64,000 nt of DNA, taken from CAIQQQ01 sp037445025 (GTDB lineage: Bacteria; Pseudomonadota; Alphaproteobacteria; Acetobacterales; Acetobacteraceae). The DNA is taken from positions 1 to 64,000 of the forward strand of contig JBBILI010000011.1 in NCBI GenBank assembly GCA_037445025.1, in the 5' to 3' direction. A program made the position numbers and the translations under genes. The notes under the pieces are model-generated. The model made no database searches and was not told where the DNA came from. It was given only the letters and a program-made list of their open reading frames with translations. Of this stretch, positions 1 through 8,230 are shown one piece after another. Every line of letters begins with the position of its first letter. The stretch's first letter is position 1.

Positions 1-716
1 AGCGGCGGATTGTGGGGTTGTTGGACCGGGCGGCGGAGATCAGGCGCCGCGCCGACGCCGCCCGCGCCAAAGCCCGCGCCATCATCCCCGCCCTCTTCCT
101 CGACACCTTCGGCGACCCCGCCACCAATCCGAAGGGGTGGCCAGTGGTGACGGTGGGCGATCTCCTGGAAAGCGCCGCCTATGGGACAAGTCAAAAGGCC
201 AATGATCGCGGCGAGGGGATTCCCATGATCCGTATAGGGAACGTCACGACTGGCGGGCAGTTGGATACCATCGACCTGAAGCATATTGGCATTTCTGGTC
301 CAGAGCGCGAAAAAGCCGAGCTTCTGGAGGGAGACCTTCTTTTCAACCGAACAAATAGCAAGGAACTCGTCGGCAAGACAGGACTTTGGGACGGCCGGTT
401 TGAGGCGGTGGCGGCATCGTATTTTATTCGGCTACGGGTAAAACGCGAGCTATCCAGCCCTTCCTATCTATGGGCTTTTTTCAATACGCGATACATGAAG
501 CGGGCGCTGTTCGACACTGCACGCGGCGCGATTGGGCAAGCCAACATCAACGCCAAGGAATTGCGCGCCTTTCGCGTCGCCGCGCCGCCCCTCGACCTTC
601 AGGAAGCGTTCGCCGAACAGGCCCAACGCCTCGAATCCCTCGCCCGACATCTCGACGGCGCCGCCGCCAAGGCGGAAGCCATGGCCGCCGGACTCTCAGC
701 GGAGGTGTTCGGATGA
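1..716 (+). CDS. hsdS: Type I restriction-modification specificity subunit, 3' part
   Basis: The reading frame is already open at the first base, so the gene begins upstream; the GTG at 12 is internal. The visible part starts with the charged helix that usually joins the two target-recognition domains (LLDRAAEIRRRADAARAK), then FGDPATNPKGW, which typically introduces the second recognition domain. That domain carries TSQKAN and IRIGNV. It ends in a second conserved helix (PPLDLQEAFAEQAQRLESL). In this family the subunit sets the DNA target of the HsdM/HsdR complex. About 235 residues are seen, roughly half of a normal HsdS. Its stop overlaps the next start (ATGA), so the two genes are co-translated. 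HsdM and HsdR are not in the window. Confidence 0.9.
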   Translation, partial: RRIVGLLDRAAEIRRRADAARAKARAIIPALFLDTFGDPATNPKGWPVVTVGDLLESAAYGTSQKANDRGEGIPMIRIGNVTTGGQLDTIDLKHIGISGPEREKAELLEGDLLFNRTNSKELVGKTGLWDGRFEAVAASYFIRLRVKRELSSPSYLWAFFNTRYMKRALFDTARGAIGQANINAKELRAFRVAAPPLDLQEAFAEQAQRLESLARHLDGAAAKAEAMAAGLSAEVFG

Positions 717-1645
717 ACGCGCCCGTTCCTGCCGATACCGTGCCCGACTACCAAAGCCTGATGCTGCCCGTGCTGCTTGCCGCTGCCGCCGGAGAACAGC
801 GCATTGGCGCGGTGGTGCGGCGCCTCGGCGAAGAGTTGGGGCTGAGCGAGGCGGCGCGCGGCGCCTTGCTGGCCTCGGGCCGCCAGACGATATTCGCCAA
901 CCGCGTCCATTGGGCCAAGACCTTCCTGGCCAAGGCCGGACTGGTGGAGGCGACAAGGCGGGGCCATTTCCGCCTGACCCAGCGGGGCGTCGACGTGCTC
1001 GCTGGCTCTCCCGAACGGATCGACAATCGCTTCCTCAGCCGGTTCGAGGAATTTCGCCAGTTCAGCGACCGATCCGCCCAGGCAACCGATGACGAGGTCG
1101 TGCCCGAACCCGCCAACGCCGCCGGGCAGACGCCGGATGAGATCATGCGCGGAGCACATCGGCGGATCGAGGCGGCGCTGGCCGAGGACCTTCTGGACCG
1201 CGTGCGCGCAGCACCGCCGGATTTCTTCGAGCGCTTGATCGTCAACCTGCTGCTGGCCATGGGCTATGGCGGATCGGCGGCGGATGCAGGCCGCGCCCTT
1301 GGCCGCAGCGGTGACGATGGGGTGGACGGCGTGATCGATCAGGACGCGCTGGGTCTCGATCGCGTCTATATCCAGGCCAAGCGCTACGCCGCCGGCAACA
1401 GCGTGGGGCCCGGCGCGATACGCGACTTCTTCGGCAGCCTGGACCGGCACAAGGCCGCAAAGGGCCTGTTCGTCACCACCTCCGGCTTCACCAGCAGCGC
1501 GCGCGAGACTGCTGACTACCTCAGCAAGCGCATCGTCCTGATCGACGGCGAGCAACTGACCCGCCTGATGATCCGCCACAATGTCGGCTGCCGGATCGAG
1601 GAGGTGCTGCACGTCAAGAAGGTGGACGAGGATTTCTTCGAATAG
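713..1645 (+). CDS. mrr: Mrr-type restriction endonuclease
   Basis: A 310-residue protein with an N-terminal winged-helix part (about residues 10-100, containing ASGRQTIFANRVHWAK and a RRGHFRLTQRG wing) and a C-terminal PD-(D/E)xK nuclease fold. The catalytic signature is visible as GDDGVDG (D205) followed by YIQAKRY (Q221-A-K223), and the GLFVTTSGFT strand follows. Mrr enzymes normally cut DNA with foreign methylation. Here the ATG overlaps the hsdS stop by 4 bp, so the enzyme is expressed with a type I system. It could be a stand-alone type IV nuclease riding in the operon or an auxiliary nuclease of the system. The family assignment is firm; the role in the operon is inferred. Confidence 0.9.
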   Translation: MNAPVPADTVPDYQSLMLPVLLAAAAGEQRIGAVVRRLGEELGLSEAARGALLASGRQTIFANRVHWAKTFLAKAGLVEATRRGHFRLTQRGVDVLAGSPERIDNRFLSRFEEFRQFSDRSAQATDDEVVPEPANAAGQTPDEIMRGAHRRIEAALAEDLLDRVRAAPPDFFERLIVNLLLAMGYGGSAADAGRALGRSGDDGVDGVIDQDALGLDRVYIQAKRYAAGNSVGPGAIRDFFGSLDRHKAAKGLFVTTSGFTSSARETADYLSKRIVLIDGEQLTRLMIRHNVGCRIEEVLHVKKVDEDFFE

Positions 1646-1721
1646 CGAGGATGTATCGCCGAAAATCTAACGAGGGCGCTTCATGGTCGCGCGGACGAAA
1701 CAGGGGTGGATTGGCCGGGCT

Positions 1722-2027
1722 CTAGATCATGGGCTTTTGAAAAAGCGTCTGCCAGAGCCGGAACGGCTTCAGCTCGATGACCTGGGTGTCCAGAAAGCCC
1801 GCCTTCGCGAGCGGGAGGTTAGCCAACATCGCCTCCACCTCAGAACGGTCATTGGCTTCGCAGACCATGACGACGCCTCGTTGATCAACGCGTTCATAGA
1901 TTTCGCGGATCAGGCCGCGCGAATAGTCGCGCCAGACGGCCTCGATTTCCGGGACCATCAGGGGACCGGTCGCGTCAGGTGTCGCGTTAGGCTGCGGGCC
2001 TCCGATCGCGATGAACTTCTTGCTCAT
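1722..2027 (-). CDS. YCII/muconolactone-isomerase-like small protein
   Basis: A 101-residue protein. Its pattern (MSKKFIAIGGP, a central acidic helix, VVMVCEANDRSEVEAMLANLP, then LDTQVIELKPF) fits dimeric alpha-beta-barrel proteins of the YCII or muconolactone-isomerase kind. The exact family is not certain. Its ATG overlaps the stop of the upstream OYE-MDR fusion gene by 4 bp, so it is the last gene of a three-gene operon. By context it may act on a product of the reductase, but no catalytic residues can be named with confidence. It converges on mrr across a 76 bp gap in which nothing notable is seen. Confidence 0.7.
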   Translation of the reverse strand: MSKKFIAIGGPQPNATPDATGPLMVPEIEAVWRDYSRGLIREIYERVDQRGVVMVCEANDRSEVEAMLANLPLAKAGFLDTQVIELKPFRLWQTLFQKPMI

Positions 2028-4108
2028 TGGGTCACCACGACTTTGCCGACAACGCCGCCGCGCTCGACCAATGCGAAGGCCGCCAACGCATCATTGAATG
2101 GGAACGTCGCCGCGATGACTGGCTTGAGTGCGCCCTCGCCAACCACCTTGGCCAAATAATCGAGATCCGCACGAAGCACTTGCGTGGCGAGAACCATGTG
2201 TTTCCGGCTGCGAAAGAGATTGCCAATTTTGGAGCCGATAAACACGGGAATGGTGGGTGACGGCTCGATTAACCGGCCAGTCGACTTTAGAAAGGCCTCG
2301 CCGATCGCATACGGCATCTTGCCTGACGCGTTCAGGATGACATCGAACCGCTCGCCACTTGGAATCGATTGTCCACTGCGATAATCGATCAGCACATCGG
2401 CCCCAGACTGCCGGGCGGTGTCGAGGCCTGCGCCGCCGACCGCCGTGACGCGTCCGCCCATCAGTTTGACAAGCTGCACGCAATAGAGGCCGACAGGCCC
2501 AGTCGCACCATGGATGAGAACCGTCTGGCCTGATTTGACGCCGCCAAGGTCCCGAAGCGATTGCAACGCGGCCAAGCCGGCGATGGGGAGAGCCGCGGCT
2601 TCCGAGGGCGAAAGAGCCGAAGGCAAACGGGCGATCTGGCTCGCCGGCACGGCGATCCGCTCGGCGAAGGCGCCGCCCCTGAAAGGGTTCGCCGCACCGA
2701 AAACGCGATCTCCGATCTTGAGGTCTTTCACACCCCCGCCGACGGCTTTGATCGTGCCCGCGAAATCCGCGCCCGGCGCCTTCGGGAATCGCTTATTCAC
2801 AAGCGGTCCCAACATGCCGCTGCGCACGCGAATGTCGATCAGGTTGATCGACCGCGCCTCGATCACGACGAGCACGTCAGCGTCGCCTACGCCCGGCTCT
2901 GGCAACTCGGCGAAATGAAGGACGCTGGCGTCCCCGAACTGGTCATAGGACAAGGCTCTCAAAGAACGCCCCCTTTGCGCGGTTGCGCCTGGCGATTGTA
3001 AGGCGAGTGTCGGATGGTCGATGAATCCCTTCGGACCTTCTCCGTAGAAGGTCGCGAAATCGGGTGGGTTGAAGGCGGCTCCGGTAGCGAAGCGCGCCGG
3101 CAAGTCAGGGTTGGCGACAAACAGCTTCCCGAATGAGACCGCCTCCACCTGCCGCCCGGCGATCGCGGCGTTGGCGCGCGCGAGGTCGAAACCGCAGTTG
3201 CCAACGACTGCGCCTTGGAACAACGGGCCAAACGTTGCGATGACGTCAGGGACCTGGACGATCCCCTTGTCGAGGTCGGATTTGTCCGGCTCCATCAGGT
3301 GGAGATAAAGGATGCCACGCTCCGAGAGGCCGGTGATCGCGTAGGTGAATGTCGCCAAGGGGTCCGAATCTGTGATCCCGTAGCTTGTGTTTGAAGGCGA
3401 CAGCTTGACCCCAACACGGTCCGCACTCCACGCGGCGGTCATCGCGTCCACGACCTGGAAGAGGAAACGCGCCCGGTTTGCAATCGCGCCGCCATATCCG
3501 TCGGTCCGTTTGTTGCTGCCATTCTGGAGGAACTGGTCGGGGAGATAGCCGTAAGCGGCATGTAACTCGACACCGTCGAAGCCCGCCTCCTGGGCGCGCC
3601 GAACCGCGTCGCCGAACGTCGTCGCAATGGCTGCGATCTCGTCAATCTCGAGTGCCCGCGGGACGGAGTAGGGAACCCGGCCTTCTGGGGTGAAGATCAA
3701 CCCGTCTGCGGCGACAGGAGACGCGCCAACCGGCGGTTTTCCATCGGGCTGCAAGCTGGTGTGCGAACAGCGTCCGCCGTGCCATATTTGGCAAATAATG
3801 CGTCCACCGGCAGCATGAACGGCGTCCGTCACTGCTCGCCATCCTATGACGTGATCCTGCGAATAGAGCCCTGGCGCGCGAATTATCCCGGCGCTGTCGC
3901 GCGATACCGCAACACATTCGGTAACGATGAGTCCTGCCGAGGCGCGCTGGGCGTAGTACTCAGCCATCATCGGGGTTGGAACACGTTCGGGCGTCGCCCG
4001 CGTGCGCGTCATCGGCGCCATGATTACGCGATTGGGGAGGTGCAATGGTCCCATTTGCATGGGTTCCAGCACTGGTAAGCCGACATCTGGCGATTGCCTG
4101 CTTGGCAT
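2024..4108 (-). CDS. Old Yellow Enzyme / MDR quinone-oxidoreductase fusion
   Basis: One 694-residue frame carries two complete oxidoreductases. Residues about 10-365 are an FMN-dependent Old Yellow Enzyme barrel (NRVIMAPMTR, QIWHGGR, VELHAAYGYLPDQFLQNGSN, RTDGYGG, and SFGKLFVANPDLP near the phosphate site). Residues about 385-694 are a zinc-free medium-chain reductase (YDQFGDASVL, GADFAGTIKAVG, and the NADPH loop HGATGPVG at 533-540). The usual substrate-anchoring pair of OYEs, H-x-x-N or H-x-x-H, reads H183-x-x-Y186 here. The start is set at 4108, not the longer frame to 4183, because AAAGG lies 9 bases upstream of that ATG and the longer form would overlap the preceding gene. Both halves belong to families that reduce activated alkenes or quinones. 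The fusion is rare as far as I know. Confidence 0.85.
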   Translation of the reverse strand: MPSRQSPDVGLPVLEPMQMGPLHLPNRVIMAPMTRTRATPERVPTPMMAEYYAQRASAGLIVTECVAVSRDSAGIIRAPGLYSQDHVIGWRAVTDAVHAAGGRIICQIWHGGRCSHTSLQPDGKPPVGASPVAADGLIFTPEGRVPYSVPRALEIDEIAAIATTFGDAVRRAQEAGFDGVELHAAYGYLPDQFLQNGSNKRTDGYGGAIANRARFLFQVVDAMTAAWSADRVGVKLSPSNTSYGITDSDPLATFTYAITGLSERGILYLHLMEPDKSDLDKGIVQVPDVIATFGPLFQGAVVGNCGFDLARANAAIAGRQVEAVSFGKLFVANPDLPARFATGAAFNPPDFATFYGEGPKGFIDHPTLALQSPGATAQRGRSLRALSYDQFGDASVLHFAELPEPGVGDADVLVVIEARSINLIDIRVRSGMLGPLVNKRFPKAPGADFAGTIKAVGGGVKDLKIGDRVFGAANPFRGGAFAERIAVPASQIARLPSALSPSEAAALPIAGLAALQSLRDLGGVKSGQTVLIHGATGPVGLYCVQLVKLMGGRVTAVGGAGLDTARQSGADVLIDYRSGQSIPSGERFDVILNASGKMPYAIGEAFLKSTGRLIEPSPTIPVFIGSKIGNLFRSRKHMVLATQVLRADLDYLAKVVGEGALKPVIAATFPFNDALAAFALVERGGVVGKVVVTQ

Positions 4109-4130
4109 TGGACGTAAACCTTTCGGTCTC

Positions 4131-4628
4131 TCAAGCCCGGTGCTTGGACACGAGAACGGAGAAGATCGCGATATGACTGACAAGCCAGGCTGGCAGAAAT
4201 ACAGTGAGGATGATCCAGCCGAAGGGGCCGAGGATGTTCGCGTCGTGAATGCTCGGCGTCACCCGAGCGGCCGCATTCAAGTAGTCGAGCGTGCCTACGA
4301 TATTGAAGAACCACGCGAAACCGATCCGGAGGCTCGAGCCGACCTGAAACAGGCTGAAACTGATCAGCGCCAGCAAGGCGACGAACACGTCGCCCGCCAT
4401 GATCTGGAACAGGTAATCCTGGGAGAAACCGGCTGGAGCGAGGTTGAATATACCCGGCAGCAGCGCGGTCAGGCCGAAGTAGCGGAAGAAGTGGATCGGT
4501 ATCAGCGCCTTGAGATGAACGTCGCGTCCCATAGCGACGAGGGGGCGTCGGAGCGACCAGTAGATCAGGGCGAAGGCGGCAAAGCCAAACGTGTAACCGA
4601 CAAGATGAAAATAGACTTTAGGATCCAT
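4131..4628 (-). CDS. Integral membrane protein of unknown function
   Basis: A 165-residue protein with about four to five hydrophobic helices (YTFGFAAFALIYWSL, FFRYFGLTALLPGIF, VFVALLALISFSLFQVG, FGWIILTVFLPAWLVSH) and short charged loops. No family is recognised. It is the first gene of the operon that runs through the OYE-MDR fusion and the YCII-like gene, 22 bp upstream of the fusion start. It is divergent from the LysR gene, which probably controls it. Confidence 0.65.
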   Translation of the reverse strand: MDPKVYFHLVGYTFGFAAFALIYWSLRRPLVAMGRDVHLKALIPIHFFRYFGLTALLPGIFNLAPAGFSQDYLFQIMAGDVFVALLALISFSLFQVGSSLRIGFAWFFNIVGTLDYLNAAARVTPSIHDANILGPFGWIILTVFLPAWLVSHIAIFSVLVSKHRA

Positions 4629-4784
4629 TGGCCGCCCCCTGCGTTGTCAAGCTCCGCATTGGAACTGATCGAATCACATCGATCGTCTCTTCGGCGCCGA
4701 ACCATTGTTCACAGATGATACTGGGATTGCGCGAACCGGATCAACCGGGTAAAACGCGAGCACTTTGACCCGGAATTGCGAACA
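4629..4784. promoter_or_regulatory. Divergent promoter region with inverted repeat
   Basis: This 156 bp gap separates the membrane-protein operon from the LysR gene. An 8 bp inverted pair is present: CATTGTTC at 4703-4710 and GAACAATG at 4780-4787, the second spanning the LysR start. LysR regulators often bind dyads between divergent genes and repress themselves. The arms are 69 bp apart, which is long, so this is a weak prediction. Confidence 0.35.
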
Positions 4785-5699
4785 ATGATCCAGCTGTCGG
4801 ACGTGCAGGTGTTTCTCGAAATCGTCAGTGCGGGCACCTTCACCGCGGCGGCGCGCGCGCTGAAGATGCCCAAATCCTCGGTCGCCCGGCAGATCGGACG
4901 CCTGGAACAGGAGGTGGGGTGCGTTCTGCTCGACCGATCCACCCGCGTAGTTATTCTGACCGAAGATGGCCAGAACTTCTTGCCGCATGCGCGAAGACTG
5001 CTCGATGACGGGATCGAGGCGCAAAATGTGTTGCGAACCAAAGGCAAGGGCGCGAGCGGGCTATTGACGATCGCCACCACGGGCTTGGTCGGTCGAAACT
5101 TTATAGTCCCGCATCTGCCCGCCTTCCGCGAGCGTCATCCGAATATCCGTGTAGCACTTTGGCTTGGGCAGGATCGGCATCAGATCGGCTCTGGACCGGG
5201 AGAAGCCGATATTGCAATCCGGCTAAGGACGATCGCGTCACCCGAAATCGGCAATCAAAAGCTGGGCGAGATCGACTTCTGTATTGTTGCGTCACCCGAG
5301 TATCTGGAAGGTAGAGGCGTACCAAAGACTCCCGAAGATCTCGCTACTCACGCGATAATCGAACTTGGCCCGGCCGGAAAGCACAATCGACTGCTACTAA
5401 ATAGTAAGGACAGAACAGCCATGATCGCCTTCGCGCCACCGATCCATATCGATGATCCCGAAGCCGTTCGGATTGCCGCAATTGCAGGCGGCGGAATTGC
5501 CGTCTTGCCCACGTTCCTGGTGTATGAAGATGTTCGCATGGGCGTCTTGCGCACAGTCCTCGATGGCTGGCGACAGGCGTCAGTGCCGCTGCACGTTCTT
5601 TATCGAACCCATGTCGCTCCTCCGATCCGCGTGCGGACCTATGTAGACTATCTGCTGGAAACGGTCGGCAAGACCCAACCTTGGCGGGTTGTCGCCTGA
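4785..5699 (+). CDS. LysR-family transcriptional regulator
   Basis: About 304 residues. The N-terminal winged HTH is clear (VQVFLEIVSAGTFTAAARAL, then MPKSSVARQIGRLEQEVG), followed by a periplasmic-binding-like effector domain (LLTIATTGLVGR, HPNIRVALW, GEADIAIRLR, GGGIAVLPTFLV). It is closest in style to the sub-group with CrgA/PcaR-like regulators. The ATG at 4785 is preferred over the TTG at 4776. It is divergent from the OYE-MDR operon and by context is its regulator. The inducer cannot be told from sequence. Confidence 0.88.
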   Translation: MIQLSDVQVFLEIVSAGTFTAAARALKMPKSSVARQIGRLEQEVGCVLLDRSTRVVILTEDGQNFLPHARRLLDDGIEAQNVLRTKGKGASGLLTIATTGLVGRNFIVPHLPAFRERHPNIRVALWLGQDRHQIGSGPGEADIAIRLRTIASPEIGNQKLGEIDFCIVASPEYLEGRGVPKTPEDLATHAIIELGPAGKHNRLLLNSKDRTAMIAFAPPIHIDDPEAVRIAAIAGGGIAVLPTFLVYEDVRMGVLRTVLDGWRQASVPLHVLYRTHVAPPIRVRTYVDYLLETVGKTQPWRVVA

Positions 5700-5934
5700 C
5701 ATATCGAACCTGCGCGAACCCTTGTTACAAGCCAGCAATCAACCTGTCATAGGGCTATGGCGTAAACGTAGTGATCATCGCTATCCGGCGCGGCCCGCCA
5801 GATTTTTTGAGTTTATTCGATTTTTCTGACGCGTTTGGCTTTTGTCCCTCACTTTGGAAGGAGGGGCGCCGGCTTGTGGCCGTCATCGCGCGAAGACGGC
5901 GAGGACGTGCACTGTCCGCTTTCGCATGTTCGGC

Positions 5935-5957
5935 CGAGAGGAGGATTGCTCCTCTCG
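5935..5957 (-). terminator. Hairpin after DUF1150 gene
   Basis: CGAGAGGAG at 5935-5943 pairs with CTCCTCTCG at 5949-5957 around a 5 base loop, 8 bp beyond the DUF1150 stop. No T-run follows on the minus strand, so it may be an mRNA 3'-end stabiliser rather than an intrinsic terminator. The rest of 5700-5934 holds an AT-rich patch near 5800-5830 and no gene that I can support. Confidence 0.45.
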
Positions 5958-5965
5958 ACCGTCGT

Positions 5966-6172
5966 TCAATGCACCGAGGTCGGGTTCAGCTCATGCTGGA
6001 TCACGGCCGCGATCGCGAGGTTGCGGTCAGCAGCGACCGCCATCGGTGTGCCATCGGCGGCGTGAATGGCGTAGGCCTGGGTGCCGTTCATCATCACGGG
6101 CTTCAGGTAGGCCAGGCTCGGCATGCCCAGCTGCTGCAATTGGTCCGGCGAGATCTTGCGAATGTTGATCAT
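5966..6172 (-). CDS. DUF1150 family protein
   Basis: A 68-residue protein beginning MINIRKISPDQLQQLG and containing YLKPVMMNGTQAYAIHAADG and AVAADRNLAIAAVIQHEL. This is the typical pattern of DUF1150, a small alphaproteobacterial family that usually follows a small heat-shock gene. It does so here, 14 bp downstream of hsp20 in the same direction. The function is unknown; a role in the heat-shock response is inferred from the linkage only. Confidence 0.85.
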   Translation of the reverse strand: MINIRKISPDQLQQLGMPSLAYLKPVMMNGTQAYAIHAADGTPMAVAADRNLAIAAVIQHELNPTSVH

Positions 6173-6186
6173 GATATGGGGGTCCT

Positions 6187-6630
6187 TCAGTCGGCGTCGG
6201 GCTGGCCGTCGACGACGGTGCCGGGCTGGCTGATGCGAATGGTGCGGATCTTGGTGGCAGGCTGCGGGCGCGCGAGGTCGATGTGGAGAAGGCCGGAGTC
6301 GAGCCAGGCGCCCTTCACCTCGATTCCCTCGGCCAGCACGAAGGCGCGTTGAAACTGGCGGGCGGCGATGCCGCGGTGAATGAACACACGGCCCTGGGTA
6401 TCGTCGTTCTGACGGCCGCGGATCACCAGCTGGTTGTCTTCCTGGGTGATCTGCAGGTCGTCCATGGTGAAGCCGGCCACGGCGAGCGTGATGCGCAGTC
6501 CGGCAGGGCCGGTCTGCTCGATGTTGTACGGGGGATACCCGTCGGACGAGGTTTTGGCGGCGCGTTCGAGCATCTGCTCGAGATGGTCGAAGCCAAGAAA
6601 CATTGGCGAGGTGAACAGGCGGGTGGACAC
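6187..6630 (-). CDS. Small heat-shock protein, Hsp20/IbpA family
   Basis: A 147-residue alpha-crystallin-domain chaperone that would hold unfolding proteins in the cytoplasm. The N-terminal part (FLGFDHLEQMLERAAK) and YPPYNIEQTG lead into the domain at about 37-130, which carries VIRGRQNDD, RGIAARQFQRAFVLAEGIEV and the A-x-x-x-x-G-L-L motif in AWLDSGLLHIDL. The start is a GTG at 6630 with a strong AGGAGG six bases upstream. The leader can fold a short CTCA/TGAG hairpin directly before that Shine-Dalgarno sequence. It forms a two-gene operon with the DUF1150 gene. Confidence 0.92.
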   Translation of the reverse strand: MSTRLFTSPMFLGFDHLEQMLERAAKTSSDGYPPYNIEQTGPAGLRITLAVAGFTMDDLQITQEDNQLVIRGRQNDDTQGRVFIHRGIAARQFQRAFVLAEGIEVKGAWLDSGLLHIDLARPQPATKIRTIRISQPGTVVDGQPDAD

Positions 6631-6692
6631 GAAGGCCTCCTCAGGTTGAGCGAAGCGGGGTGCCGGCCCCGGAATCGGCAGCCGACACCGCC

Positions 6693-6722
6693 TAGTTTGG
6701 CAGCAGCCATGCCGGTTGCAAG
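6693..6722 (-). promoter_or_regulatory. Possible heat-shock sigma (RpoH) promoter of hsp20
   Basis: On the minus strand CTTGCAA (6716-6722) is followed after 15 bases by CCAAACTA (6693-6700). This resembles the RpoH consensus CTTGAAA and CCCCATnTA but is imperfect. The position, about 60 bp before the hsp20 start, is suitable. Confidence 0.35.
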
Positions 6723-6769
6723 AGGACGGGAACGTTGATGTTCCGCGGCGGGACCGCTACATCGCTGCG

Positions 6770-7312
6770 ATGACACAAGATTCACCGGGATCGCTGATCC
6801 CGATCCTTATCGCGCCGCATCCGCTGCTGAAGGCGAAGTCCCGCAAGGTGGGGGACAGCGATGCCGAACAGGTGCGCGCGCTGATCCCGCGCATGTTCGC
6901 CGCGATGTATTACGCACCGGGGATCGGCCTTGCAGCGCCGCAGGTGGGGGTGAGCCTGCGCATGGCCATCATCGATCTGCAGGCGGATGACCGGCGCAGC
7001 CCGGTGGTGCTGGTCAATCCCGAGATCGTGGCACGCTCCCCGGAGCTCGCCACGCGCGAGGAGGGCTGCCTGTCCATGCCCAACCAGTACGCCGATGTCA
7101 CGCGCCCGGCGCGGGTCAAGGTGCGTTTCGAGGATGCGCAGGGCGTGCGCACCGAAATCGAGGCGGAGGGGCTGCTGGCGGCGTGTCTGCAGCACGAGAT
7201 CGATCATCTCGACGGGGTGCTGTTCGTCGATCACATCTCGGCGCTGAAGCGCAACATGCTTATGCGCAAGCTGGCCAAGGAGCAGCGGCTCAAGTCCGAA
7301 AAGGTCGGCTGA
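6770..7312 (+). CDS. def: Peptide deformylase
   Basis: A 180-residue metalloenzyme that removes the formyl group from nascent proteins. All three family motifs are intact: GIGLAAPQ (51-58), EEGCLS with the metal-binding C100, and HEIDH (H142, E143, H146). The ATG at 6770 is chosen because the family begins shortly before IPILIAPHPLLK; the longer frame from 6716 adds an unrelated leader. It lies 3 bp upstream of fmt, the matching formyltransferase, a common pairing. Confidence 0.95.
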   Translation: MTQDSPGSLIPILIAPHPLLKAKSRKVGDSDAEQVRALIPRMFAAMYYAPGIGLAAPQVGVSLRMAIIDLQADDRRSPVVLVNPEIVARSPELATREEGCLSMPNQYADVTRPARVKVRFEDAQGVRTEIEAEGLLAACLQHEIDHLDGVLFVDHISALKRNMLMRKLAKEQRLKSEKVG

Positions 7313-7315
7313 GCG

Positions 7316-8221
7316 ATGCGCCTCGCCTTCATGGGCACGCCGGATTTCTCGGTGGCCCCGCTGCGCGCGCTGGTGCGCGCGGGCCATGACGTGGTGGCGG
7401 TCTACAGCCAGCCGCCACGCCCGGCGGGACGTGGCCAGGCGGTGCGGCTGTCCCCGGTGCATGCGGCGGCAGAGGCGTTGGGCATTCCGGTTCGCACCCC
7501 TGCCCGGCTGCGGCGCCAGGAGGCGGAGTGGGCAGACTTCGCCGCACTCGATCTTGATGCCGCCGTGGTCGCAGCCTACGGGCTGATCCTGCCGCAGCCG
7601 ATGCTGGAGGCGCCGCGGCTTGGCTGCCTCAACATCCATGCCAGCCTGCTGCCGCGCTGGCGCGGCGCTGCGCCGATCCAGGCGGCGATCCTGGCCGGCG
7701 ACGCACAGAGCGGTGTCACCATCATGCAGATGGATGAAGGGCTTGACACCGGTGCCATGTTGCTGACCGGCACGGTGCCGATCACCGCCGAGACCACGGC
7801 GAGCACCCTGCACGATGCGCTGTCGGAAATGGGAGCCGACCTCGTGCTGCGGACCCTGGCCGAACGGCCTGCGCCACAGGCGCAGCCCGAAGCGGGCGCC
7901 TGCTATGCGCCGAAACTGTCGCGCGAGGATGGTCGGCTGCACTGGGCGGACGACGCTTCGGCACTCGATCGGCGGGTGCGGGCGCTCAATCCGTGGCCGG
8001 GCACTTTCACGTCATGGGCGGGGGAGACCCTCAAGATCCTGGCGGCACAGCCGGTGGCGGGCGATGGCGTGCCGGGCACCGTGGTCGACGAGAGGCTGAC
8101 CGTGGCGGCGGGGACCGGCGCCTTGCGTATCACGCGGCTGCAGGCGCCGGGACGGGCGGCGATGTCGGCTGAGGCGTTTCTCAATGGGCGGCGGATCGCG
8201 GCGGGAACCAGGTTTGAGTGA
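7316..8221 (+). CDS. fmt: Methionyl-tRNA formyltransferase
   Basis: A 301-residue enzyme that formylates initiator Met-tRNA with 10-formyl-tetrahydrofolate. Visible are the N-terminal FMGTPDFSV, the folate-site loop ASLLPRWRGAAPIQ, GVTIMQMDEGLDTGAML, and the C-terminal tRNA-binding domain with LSREDGRLHWADDA and RALNPWPGTF. Length is normal for the family. It follows def directly and precedes truA, with a composite hairpin repeat between fmt and truA. Confidence 0.95.
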   Translation: MRLAFMGTPDFSVAPLRALVRAGHDVVAVYSQPPRPAGRGQAVRLSPVHAAAEALGIPVRTPARLRRQEAEWADFAALDLDAAVVAAYGLILPQPMLEAPRLGCLNIHASLLPRWRGAAPIQAAILAGDAQSGVTIMQMDEGLDTGAMLLTGTVPITAETTASTLHDALSEMGADLVLRTLAERPAPQAQPEAGACYAPKLSREDGRLHWADDASALDRRVRALNPWPGTFTSWAGETLKILAAQPVAGDGVPGTVVDERLTVAAGTGALRITRLQAPGRAAMSAEAFLNGRRIAAGTRFE

Positions 8222-8230
8222 AGCAAGAAT

